Assembly: GCF_004348265.1 (NCBI RefSeq) | Contig: NZ_SMNT01000062.1 | Location: 1 to 32,735, forward strand | Source: Methylobacterium segetis | GTDB taxonomy: Bacteria; Pseudomonadota; Alphaproteobacteria; Rhizobiales; Beijerinckiaceae | Direction of reading: 5' to 3' | Length of the DNA: 32,735 nt | Part shown: positions 1-8,232 of the stretch, piece by piece | How the letters are laid out: each line of letters begins with the position of its first letter | Numbering within the stretch: the first letter of the stretch is position 1 | Position numbers and translations under genes: made by a program | The notes under the pieces: model-generated | What the model saw: only the letters and a program-made list of their open reading frames with translations | Databases searched by the model: none | What the model was told of the DNA's origin: nothing

Positions 1-120
1 CCCGGCACCAACGATCCGGGCACGGGTCAGCCCGGCACCAACGATCCTGGCACGGGTCAGCCCGGCACCAACGATCCGGGCACGGGTCAGCCTGGTACCG
101 GTGATCCTGATCTCGGATCT
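1..120 (+). repeat. 30-bp in-frame tandem repeat (linker)
   Basis: Three nearly identical 30-bp units occupy 1-30, 31-60 and 61-90. Unit 2 differs from the other two by one synonymous base at 47. A diverged fourth unit fills 91-120. Each unit encodes PGTNDPGTGQ. The array is cut by the window start, so its full copy number is unknown. Such near-perfect units often vary in number between strains by slippage or recombination. Confidence 0.9.
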
Positions 121-894
121 ATGCCGCACCATCGCGAGCACTTCGGCAGCGTCAGCCACGACGCGCACAGCGCTGCGGGCGAGGTCTACGCCCTCTACGA
201 CGCCGTGCTCGGCCGGGGTTCCGACATGGGCGGGCAGGAGTACTGGACGGGGGCGCGCGCCACCGGGCTGTCCCTGCACGACATGGCCGAGCGCTTCCTC
301 GGCTCCGACGAGGGCAAGGGGCACCACGGCATGCAGGACGACCGCGCCTTCATCGAGAGCCTCTACCACACGGCGCTCGGCCGCGAGGGCGAGGATGCGG
401 GCGTCGAAGGCTGGGTCAGCGCCCTCGGGAACGGGATGTCGCGCGCCGACGTGGTGCTCGGCTTCACCTTCTCGCAGGAGAACCTCGACGGGCTGCGGAC
501 GGTGTTCGAGCACGGCGTGTTCACGGCCGACAAGGACGCGAGCGACGCGGCGCGGCTCTACTACGGCCTCCTCGACCGAGCGCCAGACGCAGAGGGCCTC
601 GTGGCTTGGACATCCGCAATGAAGGCGGGCCTGTCCGACACCGCCGCGGCACAGAGCTTCCTCGACTCCATGGAGTACAAGGCGAAGTACGTGGACCTCT
701 CGAACGAGGACTTCGTCGGCATTCTCTACAAGAACGCCCTCGGCCGCGACGCTGAGGACGAGGGCTTGGAAAGCTGGACCGCGGCTCTTGAGAGCGGAGC
801 CTCCCGCGCCGCGGTGGCTACGGGTATCGCTCTCAGCCAGGAAGCTCAGAGCTGCCTGATCTCGCAGATCGAAGAGGGCTGGCACCTCGTCTGA
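1..894 (+). CDS. DUF4214 repeat protein, C-terminal part (5' end outside window)
   Basis: The frame is open from the first base, so the true start lies upstream. The visible part begins with three copies of a ten-residue Pro/Gly/Thr/Asn repeat (PGTNDPGTGQ) and a degenerate fourth, which forms a flexible linker. About 257 residues follow with at least three to four DUF4214-like units, each with an LY...LGR..D..G...W...L..G.SRA pattern (for example LYHTALGREGEDAGVEGW and ILYKNALGRDAEDEGLESW). Proteins of this family are typically large, acidic, extracellular or surface-layer-like and often leave the cell by type I secretion; that role is known for relatives and inferred here. The domain assignment is firm and the function is not. 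The gene ends at a TGA and is followed by a possible hairpin terminator. Confidence 0.85.
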   Translation, partial: PGTNDPGTGQPGTNDPGTGQPGTNDPGTGQPGTGDPDLGSMPHHREHFGSVSHDAHSAAGEVYALYDAVLGRGSDMGGQEYWTGARATGLSLHDMAERFLGSDEGKGHHGMQDDRAFIESLYHTALGREGEDAGVEGWVSALGNGMSRADVVLGFTFSQENLDGLRTVFEHGVFTADKDASDAARLYYGLLDRAPDAEGLVAWTSAMKAGLSDTAAAQSFLDSMEYKAKYVDLSNEDFVGILYKNALGRDAEDEGLESWTAALESGASRAAVATGIALSQEAQSCLISQIEEGWHLV

Positions 895-927
895 TCTGAC
901 TGACACGGCTCATAGTAACCTCGAGGT

Positions 928-964
928 AGGGAGTGAGCGGCGAGAGCTGGCCACTCCCTGCTTT
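928..964 (+). terminator. possible terminator after the DUF4214 gene
   Basis: An 8-bp perfect inverted repeat (AGGGAGTG at 928-935 pairing with CACTCCCT at 952-959) encloses a 16-nt loop and is followed by GCTTTC. It lies 34 bp after the stop codon. The T-run is weak, so intrinsic termination is plausible rather than certain. Confidence 0.4.
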
Positions 965-1071
965 CATCGCGAAAGCGAAACTTTACCTTTCGCGCCAGAC
1001 TATCCCAACCTATTTCCCGGATACATTAATCAATTGCGGCTTCTGTGCTATCTCCGGCAGAGAGTGTGACA

Positions 1072-1701
1072 ATGCGTACCTATTCGAGCGTCGCCTTTGT
1101 CGCGGGGGCATCAGATCGACATCTTAACAGGCTTCGAAAAATTCTTCAGGATGATTGCGCCTGTCAGGAGATCGTTGAGTTCGAATCAATTCTATCTGCG
1201 ATGAATAAATTAAGAGATAGAAGCGATCTGTCTGTCGTTTTCGTTCGCGTAGGGGAGCCAACCATAAGGCAATTGAACGATCTACGGACTATCAAAGTAC
1301 TGCACAGACACATACGTATCGCTCTTGTCGCAGATACCGATAGCCACCGGCATGTTCTCGCGGCGGTGCAAGCAGGTATGCATGGATACATCCCGACGCT
1401 TCTCGATCCTACCGAATTTGATCGGGCGGTTTTGACGGTCTGGAATGGTCGAATATATGTACCTGCTTCAATAGCCAATACATAGATTATCAAAGAATAT
1501 AGCATGATTAGCAGGTGCGGAATTACTTCCCTGAATTTTACTAAGAAGGAACAAGAAATACTTCTGCTTATGCAGAGAGTATTGAAGAATAGAGAAATTG
1601 CTGAGAGAATTAGCGTCTCGGTATCTACAATAAAGTTGCACAATAGCGCGATATATCGGAAATTAGGCGTGCTGAAGCGTGCCGATTTTGTTCATTGCTA
1701 G
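1072..1701 (+). pseudogene. LuxR/NarL-type response regulator interrupted by an in-frame TAG
   Basis: Two open stretches lie in the same frame. 1072-1485 encodes a receiver-like domain ending ...VPASIANT. After a TAG at 1483-1485 the frame continues from 1504 to a TAG at 1699-1701 with a LuxR/GerE helix-turn-helix (FTKKEQEILLLMQRV...NREIAERISVSVSTIKLH). Together they have the length and order of one NarL/FixJ-type regulator of about 209 residues, so one nonsense change probably split the gene. The receiver half is degenerate: the N-terminal acidic pair is absent, and the strand that should carry the phospho-accepting Asp reads LSVVFVRVGEP. Base composition is clearly lower in GC than the neighbours, which suggests acquisition. 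Alternatives are two separate small proteins (the second starting at ATG 1504) or read-through. A GTG at 1045 is an alternative start. Confidence 0.7.
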
Positions 1702-2276
1702 AGATAAATGTTGTGGACGAGACCCGCTGTCCGCTGGAAGGGGTAAGCCTCCCCTCAGCGGGGCTCTCCCTGGTTAGCCCCTGGTCGATGTCCCCGGCCT
1801 GTGAAGCGCATTGCGGGTTCCTCCAAGTTATGGCCGCCACAAACGAGCGAGGGCAGCGGCGGTTCCAGTACGCTAGCCTCTGAGCCGTCGCGCGCCAATT
1901 GGGCCCATGGGGCTTCTTTGCGGAGTGGGAAGCCAAGAGGAAATTTTCGCTACGCACTCATATTAACCATGCGATCGGCATTTCATGGCGCCGCATCTTA
2001 CATTCGCTTCCGCTGCCAGCAGTAACAGGCGCCGAGGCTTCAGATCATTAACAGTCGGCCAGATCCTCGCAGATCGCAAGACTTTTTGGTGGAACCAGAG
2101 AAGTCTTGCCAATGAAGCCAAACTATGTATCAGCGTCATCATGCAGGCTGAGGGCTGCGCCGGAGAATTTAACATCTCAGTCGTGCAAACGGATGCCATC
2201 GCGGATGCTCTGCAAGTCGCCGGAATCGATTTCACGACCACTGGGCTGGTTGGGCCCAATGCTCGCCGAGTCTCCG
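1702..2276. other. gene-free stretch
   Basis: This stretch lies between the split regulator and the convergent PAP2 gene. The open frames here show no recognisable domain and no convincing ribosome binding site. I see no clear hairpin terminator or repeat. Confidence 0.5.
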
Positions 2277-2996
2277 TCAGTTCTGAAATGCGATCCTGAT
2301 CTCGTCGATCACCATCGCCGACTGAAACATCAGCGTGAACAAGGCGACCTGAAACAGCGCGGGACGGCGGAGCGCTAAGCGGTTGGCGAAGCCGAGGATC
2401 GGCAGCGTCGGCAGAAGCAGGCGCACACACAGCGCCACCGCGACGCCGATCAGGACGCCGCAGAGAATGTCGCTGGCGTAGTGGTAGCCGACGTAGATGC
2501 GCGGCAGACAGGTGGTCAGCACCGCCCATCCAAAGCAGAGGCCCCCAAGCGGGCGGGACAACAGCCAGACCGACGTTGCCAGGGCGCTTACGATCGCCGC
2601 GTGATCGCACGGAAACGAGGTGCCGCTCTCGATTACAGCCGTTACCAAGCTGGCCGGGACGCTGTCGAGTTGCAGCAGGTCCGGTTCCGCAACCAGGTAG
2701 GGACGGCCGCGAAAGGGAAGAAGCATGCGCAGCGTGCACGCGATGATGCCGGCGGCTAACATCGCGATTATCGCTTCGATAGCGGCTCGCATGCCGATGA
2801 CGGTCTCGACCACAGCCTCGCGCGAACCTAAACTGTTGCCGGTGCGGAACCAGAGGTAGACCAGCACGGCCATCAGCGGCAGCAGCCTGATGGCAAACAG
2901 AGCCGTGCAAGCGAGGGTGACGGCATCGAGGAAGGGTGAGCGTCCTGCCAACTGGCCGACGACGCGCAACATCAACTCGTCCAGCGCGGTCAGCAT
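2277..2996 (-). CDS. PAP2-superfamily membrane phosphatase
   Basis: This 239-residue integral membrane protein has several hydrophobic segments and the three PAP2 signature blocks. C1 is R90-x6-R98-P99 (RMLLPFRGRP). C2 is SFPCDH with the catalytic His at 132. C3 is R166-x5-H172-x3-D176 (RIYVGYHYASD). Family members remove a phosphate from lipid phosphates or undecaprenyl pyrophosphate at the membrane. The spacing is that of bacterial undecaprenyl-diphosphatase-like PAP2 proteins, but the substrate cannot be read from sequence. In C2 the usual Ser/Gly position is Cys130. I chose ATG 2996 because a GGGAGGG ribosome site lies 4 bases upstream; an ATG at 3020 is in frame but less well supported. 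It stands alone, convergent with the split regulator. Confidence 0.85.
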   Translation of the reverse strand: MLTALDELMLRVVGQLAGRSPFLDAVTLACTALFAIRLLPLMAVLVYLWFRTGNSLGSREAVVETVIGMRAAIEAIIAMLAAGIIACTLRMLLPFRGRPYLVAEPDLLQLDSVPASLVTAVIESGTSFPCDHAAIVSALATSVWLLSRPLGGLCFGWAVLTTCLPRIYVGYHYASDILCGVLIGVAVALCVRLLLPTLPILGFANRLALRRPALFQVALFTLMFQSAMVIDEIRIAFQN

Positions 2997-4047
2997 GCAA
3001 CCCTCCCATGGCTGGCTCACCGCCAGCTCAGGCTGCCAGTGTTTATTGGCCTGAAGGAGATCGGAGCGCAGCGCTCTTCACTGTCATCAGGCATACAGAG
3101 GCTGGCACACGTGACGCTGCCAGCAAACGGCCGAAGGTGGGAGCGTCCATCCGACAAAGGTCTGAGCGTGGCGGAGAAATTCGATTATCGCGGGGCCTAG
3201 TGCCGTGATGAGCACAACGGTCCAGGTTCAGACGCTGCGTTCCGATAGGGCTTGCGCGTCGCGCATATCTCAGCTTGTCCGTTGGGGTATGCCCCAGCAG
3301 ACACATGGAAAGCGGTTCAAAAGCGCGTCCGCTAGAGCGCCTTTGGTTCAACGGACACATCGATTTGCGAGCACCAGCCCAGAGGGCATCGATGTGAGCC
3401 ATCGGTCATGTGGTGCCCGTCCCGATCACCGCGCGGCCTCGGAGCATAAGGCGCATCTGAGGCCGCGGATGTCCGTGGCTCGTCATCTCAAGGCCTCCGC
3501 GAGACTCGTTTTGGCCGAAAACCGTGCTGTCGGCGCCGAGATTGCAGAAGCGATGGTGGACGAGCTTGCCCCTGCCACCTGTGCTCACTGGGGAGATGAC
3601 CTTCCTCACGTGCGTCGGAGGAGCCATTTCGGGCGCCGTGAGACACCGCTGAGTCATGCGGAGGTCCGCTTCTGCTGCTCTGTTGCGGAAAGCAGACCGG
3701 CAGCTTCCGGCCAAACCCGGCCGGCAGCCTTGCGCCCATTCCTGCCATCGAGCTGACCCGAGCAGCGTCTTCGAAGCGGACATTCGTCAGCTGAAGGTTA
3801 TGGAATTCGATCGCGGTTCCTCTCGGGAGACAGCCGCTGGTCCGGCCCCTCGGGCCGCGCCTCGGCGCTCCCTCGGCCGCTTGTCGAATCTGCGCCGGTA
3901 CACCCGCTCCGGACGCCGGAACGATGACGACGATCCGCCGCCCTGTCCGGCGGCCGTGATGCCGCGCCCGCGCACGCCTCCGAATGCTGCTGCAGTGGCC
4001 CTCTGCATCCCAGCGTAGCAGCAAGGAGAGCGCTGCCGGTTCGACAC
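2997..4047. other. gene-poor stretch
   Basis: About 1 kb between the PAP2 gene and a small candidate ORF. Long frames are open on both strands, as expected for high-GC DNA. Their translations are rich in Arg, Ser and Pro and show no domain or start signal. It may hold decayed coding sequence, but I cannot identify any. Confidence 0.45.
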
Positions 4048-4221
4048 ATGGGACGTCAGGTCAGGGTCAGCGCTCGTTCGCGATCCCTGCTCCCTACCGG
4101 AGTGCAAAATCCGAAGGTCGTGAGACGGTTCTTCTCCGCAGACGATCGCGATCTGGCCTACTTCGGCCGGAACGGCCGCACCTGCCTGCCGCTCGTGCAG
4201 TGGTTCCTCCCGAGACCGTAA
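4048..4221 (+). CDS. small hypothetical protein (57 aa)
   Basis: ATG 4048 to TAA 4219-4221 encodes a basic 57-residue protein. Its composition looks protein-like, with a C-terminal half including NPKVVRRFFSADDRDLAYFG and ending in PLVQWFLPRP. AAGGAGAG lies about 20 bases before the ATG, too far for a good ribosome site. I recognise no family. It lies alone in a gene-poor stretch, facing the DUF2254 gene. It may be a chance frame. Confidence 0.3.
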   Translation: MGRQVRVSARSRSLLPTGVQNPKVVRRFFSADDRDLAYFGRNGRTCLPLVQWFLPRP

Positions 4222-4349
4222 TCGACGACGGACTGGGGGCCTCTCCTCCTCTTGGGTTGCGAAACGAGCCCAGCTGCCGCTCGATGACGGGCCCAGAGGC
4301 GAGGATTGAACGGTTGGCGATTGAGTGGTCGCCCTCCAATGAGCGATGT

Positions 4350-5783
4350 TCAAGGACCCGTGGTCTCCGACACCCGCGTCGAGCGGGAATTGAGCTTGCC
4401 GAGGCTGGCGCCGAGCTGTTTCGCAGCTTCGGCAATTGCGGCCCCAACGCCCGTGAACCCCCGCCGGTCAAGCGCGCCCGCGAGATCACTCAGCGCGGCC
4501 TCAAGCTGCCGCGTCAGGACGTGCTCGCCGAGGCTTGAAACGGCCCGCTTAGCGACATCGGCCAGCCGCTCCGCCGTCGGCTGCGAGACATGGTCGAGGA
4601 GAATGGCGATCGTCCGCAGAGCGTCGGACAGCGTTTGCGCCTGCATCGATTCCGAGGCCACGATGATGATGGTCTCGAGGGCGTCGGTCGCCTCGGTCGG
4701 CGTCCGGTCGGCGTAGACGAGGGGCGAGATCGGATCCTCCTTCGGGTCAGCCTCGCAGGGGCTCCACAGCGAGAGGATGTCGCGCAGAGCGTGGATGACC
4801 GCCGGCCCGGGATGGGGGTTTGACTTGGCGGTCGAGGTAGCGGTCCAGGCGATCGTGGCGAGCTGGTGCAGGCCGTAGCTCGCGTCCCGGTCGAGGTTGC
4901 GCCCATCGTCGAACGTGACGGCACCGATCACCGCTTCCTCGATCCGGTCGCGAAGGATAGGGGCAAGGACGGCATGCGGAGCGACTCGCAACGCGAATGC
5001 GGGATCGCCGACGGCGAGCCGGCTTCCGAGCGGGACGAGCAGCTCCACCTCCACGCTTCCAGGAGCGTGTGCTTCGACCGTTTCGCGAATCCGCGCTTCC
5101 CGGACGTCGACGATGTATCCGCTCTGCGGCGAGCGGATGGTCGAGGCCAGGATCCAGTACGGCCGCGGTGTTCGGCGGGTCCTGCACAGGAGTTTTTCAT
5201 CGTGCACGCGGGCATGCAGGACATGATGGTGGATGAACTGCACGATCCGTTCCGGTCGCATCTGGTCGATGGTGTTGTAGATCATGACAATGATCATGCA
5301 GAGCGCGGCCATCGTCATGCTCAGCGCTAGCATCGAGCCGAAGACCGGTCGATGAAACTGGCTGTTCGTGAGCAGGGTCAAAAGAACGAAGACCGAAAGC
5401 CCGACGAAGTACCCGAAGTAGAGTTGGTTCGCCCGCCGCATCATGAACTGGTCGGTGACCTGGGTCGTAAGAGCGGCCGAGCCCTGCTGGACTGCGATCA
5501 GCAGGAGCGAGAAGGTGATCGACGTCACCGTGACGATGCTCGACGCCAGCGTCGACAGGAGGCTACCGATCGCCTGATGATCGCCGAACAGGTCCCCGAG
5601 CCAGGCGAGCCCAGCCGGTGATCGGCCGTCCGACCAAACGCGGTCGGCGAGATAGATCACTACGTTGAGGACGATGAAGCCGACCACGATCGCGAGGGGC
5701 AGCGCCAGAAACTGGCTGAACGCGCGGCGGGCGGCCGCCAGGATGCGGCTCGGTGCAGACCTGAGAGGGGAAGGGTTCACCAT
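4350..5783 (-). CDS. DUF2254 family predicted membrane protein
   Basis: This 477-residue protein has an N-terminal membrane part with about four hydrophobic segments: around residues 25-46, 75-100 (SSIVTVTSITFSLLLIAVQQ), 123-142 and 150-170. A long soluble C-terminal part of about 300 residues follows. The pattern, including the early motif FSLLLIAVQQGSAALTTQV, matches DUF2254, a widespread family of inner-membrane proteins of unknown function. It is the last gene of a minus-strand row, 114 bp downstream of the AI-2E-family gene, and may be cotranscribed with it. The start at 5783 is the first ATG of the frame, without a strong ribosome site. Family assignment is confident; the role is unknown. 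Confidence 0.85.
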   Translation of the reverse strand: MVNPSPLRSAPSRILAAARRAFSQFLALPLAIVVGFIVLNVVIYLADRVWSDGRSPAGLAWLGDLFGDHQAIGSLLSTLASSIVTVTSITFSLLLIAVQQGSAALTTQVTDQFMMRRANQLYFGYFVGLSVFVLLTLLTNSQFHRPVFGSMLALSMTMAALCMIIVMIYNTIDQMRPERIVQFIHHHVLHARVHDEKLLCRTRRTPRPYWILASTIRSPQSGYIVDVREARIRETVEAHAPGSVEVELLVPLGSRLAVGDPAFALRVAPHAVLAPILRDRIEEAVIGAVTFDDGRNLDRDASYGLHQLATIAWTATSTAKSNPHPGPAVIHALRDILSLWSPCEADPKEDPISPLVYADRTPTEATDALETIIIVASESMQAQTLSDALRTIAILLDHVSQPTAERLADVAKRAVSSLGEHVLTRQLEAALSDLAGALDRRGFTGVGAAIAEAAKQLGASLGKLNSRSTRVSETTGP

Positions 5784-5897
5784 TCTACAAGAACGGCTCA
5801 GCGGGCCATCGCGTTTGGGGGACCACTCCGGCGTCGCTGAACCTCGCCGCAGTGAGCATGGTCCGAGAAAACTGAGCGCCCATTTCCGTTGATGTCC

Positions 5898-6944
5898 TCA
5901 ACGCGAGCCGGACATCAGTATCGCAATCCAGCGGGTGCGGGGGAACTGCTCGCAGACGATGACGAACGCTACGGTCAACGGGATCGCGACCAGCATCCCC
6001 GCGACACCCCAGACCCAGCCCCAGACCGCGAGGGCCACCACCACGACGACGGGCGAGAGCGACACGCTGCGTCCTTGCAGAACCGGATAGATGACGTTGC
6101 TGACGGTGAACTGGATCGCGCCGAAGCCGACGAAGATGACGATCGGCAGGACAGAGTCCGGGAACTGGACCACCGCGTAGAGGCTTGGCGGGACAATGCC
6201 AACGAGATTGCCGACGACGGGGATGTAGTTCAGCAGGAAGTTCAGCGTGCCCCAGACCAGGGCCAGGTCGAGTCCCATCGCGAGCGCCCACAGGGCCGAG
6301 GCCACGCCCGTGATGATGCTGGTCAACGTCGTGGTAGCGAGATAGCCGCGGATCTTGCCTGCGATCTCGTCGGCGGCATAGGCCACCTCGCTCCGCTTAT
6401 CGGCCCCGAACGCCTCCTGAAGCTTTCGCCGCAGGGTGGGAATTTCGGGCAGTCCGAGGACGACCAGAAGGGCGATGAAGGCGAGGTAGACTGAGATCGT
6501 GTAGGCGTTGCCCAGCAGGTCTTGCCCGACGGCAATGAGGCGGGCGTAGCCTTCCTTGCCACCGAGCGGTAGGCCCCAGCGGTCGGCCCAGGCCGTCGCG
6601 GATTCATAGGCGCTCTCGAACTCGGCCCAGCGCCGCGCGAACGCCTGTACGACCTGGGCGGCCGAGAAGTAGAGGGCCGCGATGAACCCCAGTGTGGTGA
6701 CGAGCAGCACCAGGATTGTGCCGAGGCTGCTGACGCGTTCCGGCAGCACGCGGCGGAGCCACACCTCCACAGGCCAGACCGCCGCGATGACCACGGCCGC
6801 GACCGCGATTGGCATCGTCACGGCGTAGGACGCCCGCAAGGCCAGTAACACGAGTGGGACCGCGATCAGGGCAAGCCAACCGTTTCGCACCCTGCCGCCC
6901 ATGCTTAGCCGCTTCCATGGCGAGACGGGACACAACTCGGCCAT
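5898..6944 (-). CDS. AI-2E/PerM family permease
   Basis: This 348-residue polytopic membrane protein has about seven to eight hydrophobic segments. It has the layout of the AI-2E transporter (PerM) family: paired N-terminal helices, a soluble loop at about residues 90-150, then the characteristic stretch GTLNFLLNYIPVVGNLVG and a glycine-rich C-terminal helix region (VWGWVWGVAGMLVAIPLTV). Relatives export signals, ions or other small solutes; the substrate here is unknown. The start at 6944 has a GAGG-containing sequence just upstream. An in-frame ATG at 6902 would give a protein 14 residues shorter. It lies 21 bp after the Crp/Fnr stop codon on the same strand, so the two genes are probably cotranscribed. 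Confidence 0.87.
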   Translation of the reverse strand: MAELCPVSPWKRLSMGGRVRNGWLALIAVPLVLLALRASYAVTMPIAVAAVVIAAVWPVEVWLRRVLPERVSSLGTILVLLVTTLGFIAALYFSAAQVVQAFARRWAEFESAYESATAWADRWGLPLGGKEGYARLIAVGQDLLGNAYTISVYLAFIALLVVLGLPEIPTLRRKLQEAFGADKRSEVAYAADEIAGKIRGYLATTTLTSIITGVASALWALAMGLDLALVWGTLNFLLNYIPVVGNLVGIVPPSLYAVVQFPDSVLPIVIFVGFGAIQFTVSNVIYPVLQGRSVSLSPVVVVVALAVWGWVWGVAGMLVAIPLTVAFVIVCEQFPRTRWIAILMSGSR

Positions 6945-6965
6945 CTCGCCTCGAGCTGTCCGATC

Positions 6966-7895
6966 TCAGCGTGCATAGACATGGCCGAGCATCGCGACTT
7001 TCGACGGCCGGAGCGCGGTGCTCGGCTGCGGCGCCGGCGCGGACGGGGCCGCACCGACCCTCCGCGCGATGCGCGGTTCCTCTTCGCTCTGGCAGACCAC
7101 GAGCCTGCGCTCCGTCCGGATGATCCGGTGGCACTCGCATGCGGCATGCTCCAGTTCCGGACGATCGAGCACCCTGATCCAGCCGCGGCCGCGTCGAATC
7201 AGCCCGGCAGACTCCATCTCCCCCAGCGCCGTCGTCACACCGGCCCGACGCACCCCGAGTGAGCGACTGAGGGAGCGATGCGTGAGGGGAACCTCGTCGC
7301 CGTCGAGGTGCCCAAGCGTCAGCAGCAGCGAGCTGGCCAGGCGCTCGCTCAAGCTGTGGTCGTTCTGGCAAACTACGAGTTGCTCGCTCTGGATCAAGAG
7401 CGCTTGCACGTGGGCCAGGAGAAGCGAGCGCAGGTGCGAGTGGCCGCCCATCGCGCGCCGAAGATCCTCTGCTCGGATGCGCAACGCCTCGCCCGGCACC
7501 TGGACGACGCAGCGATGCGGCGCGCGCGCGGTCCCGAGTACCGCGGACACGCCCACAAGGTCATCGCGGCCGAGCGTGCCCACCTCCAGGCTGTCCCGCC
7601 CGGCCCTGCGGCAGAGAAGGGACACCGTCCCGCGCTCGATGAAGTACACGTACGCGGCCGCAGCGTTGCGCTCGTGCAGCACCTGGCGCCGTCGAAGTGC
7701 GACCCGCTCCAGTTGATGACGGATAGCAGCGAGGTCGTCGTCCGGGAGAGAGGCGAGCAGGGTGTTGCGGGGCCTTGCTCCCTCGCGAAGTCCGGCCGGA
7801 GGGCGCTGAGATCCGGTCTCGACTCGCGGGGGCCGTGAAGGATTTATCGGGAACTCATCCGGGTCGATCTCGGCGCGACGCGCAGCGGTCATCAT
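6966..7895 (-). CDS. Crp/Fnr-family transcriptional regulator
   Basis: This 309-residue regulator has an N-terminal cyclic-nucleotide-binding-like beta-roll at about residues 45-165 (AAAYVYFIERGTVSLLCRR, GRDDLVGVSAVLG) and a Crp-type winged helix at about 195-250 (PLTHRSLSRSLGVRRAGVT). No Fnr-type cysteine cluster stands at the N-terminus, so an oxygen-sensing iron-sulfur cluster is unlikely. The tail after the winged helix is about 60 residues longer than usual, with two cysteines in HAACECH. Relatives in this clade regulate stress or photosynthesis genes; the ligand here is unknown. I chose ATG 7895 because AGGA lies 5 bases upstream; a longer frame reaches 7964. It is divergent from the histidine-kinase operon across about 340 bp. 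Confidence 0.85.
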   Translation of the reverse strand: MMTAARRAEIDPDEFPINPSRPPRVETGSQRPPAGLREGARPRNTLLASLPDDDLAAIRHQLERVALRRRQVLHERNAAAAYVYFIERGTVSLLCRRAGRDSLEVGTLGRDDLVGVSAVLGTARAPHRCVVQVPGEALRIRAEDLRRAMGGHSHLRSLLLAHVQALLIQSEQLVVCQNDHSLSERLASSLLLTLGHLDGDEVPLTHRSLSRSLGVRRAGVTTALGEMESAGLIRRGRGWIRVLDRPELEHAACECHRIIRTERRLVVCQSEEEPRIARRVGAAPSAPAPQPSTALRPSKVAMLGHVYAR

Positions 7896-8232
7896 GTGGA
7901 TCCTGGCTCGGAACGGCGGGCGGGGCCGGCCGCGGACGATGGAAGGAGGGACATCTCCCATCATCCTCGCGCAGGAATCGTACTGTTCCCAGTCGGGCCT
8001 AACCGCGAGTCAGTCAGGAAAAACCTGACGCTGGAGAGCGTTAAACCTGACACCCTCTAGTGCCGGCCTGTGACATCGTAGCAGAGGAAAGGCAGCCCTA
8101 GGGTGGCGCGCACCACAGATCTTCTCCGACTGGGCTCAAGCGTTGCAACCAGCACGCGCTCGAACCTTCTGGCGGATCTGGCCCGCGAGATCCACCTGCA
8201 CCAAGGAGGCGAACGGACCCGGAGCCGATGAC
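7896..8232. promoter_or_regulatory. divergent intergenic region, Crp/Fnr gene and kinase operon
   Basis: This region of about 340 bp separates two genes transcribed away from each other, so it should contain promoters for both. The only structured element I see is the CCTGAC repeat cluster at 8013-8051, recorded separately. I could not assign -35/-10 boxes with confidence. Confidence 0.55.
8013..8051. promoter_or_regulatory. candidate operator: GTCAGG-N5-CCTGAC plus a third half-site
   Basis: A perfect inverted repeat (GTCAGG at 8013-8018, five A's, CCTGAC at 8024-8029) is followed by another CCTGAC at 8046-8051. The last two are embedded in identical nonamers AAACCTGAC at 8021-8029 and 8043-8051, exactly 22 bp apart, which is about two helical turns. 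This geometry suits a dimeric regulator. Candidates are the NarL-type response regulator or the Crp/Fnr protein encoded on either side. The assignment is inference. Confidence 0.5.

Noticed and set aside
1..120. The 30-bp repeats as a CRISPR-like array
   Set aside because: The units are contiguous without spacers and in frame with the coding sequence, so they encode a protein repeat.
3205..4024. Frames of 120-190 codons on both strands
   Set aside because: No domain, no start signal, low-complexity composition. Probably the usual open frames of high-GC non-coding DNA.
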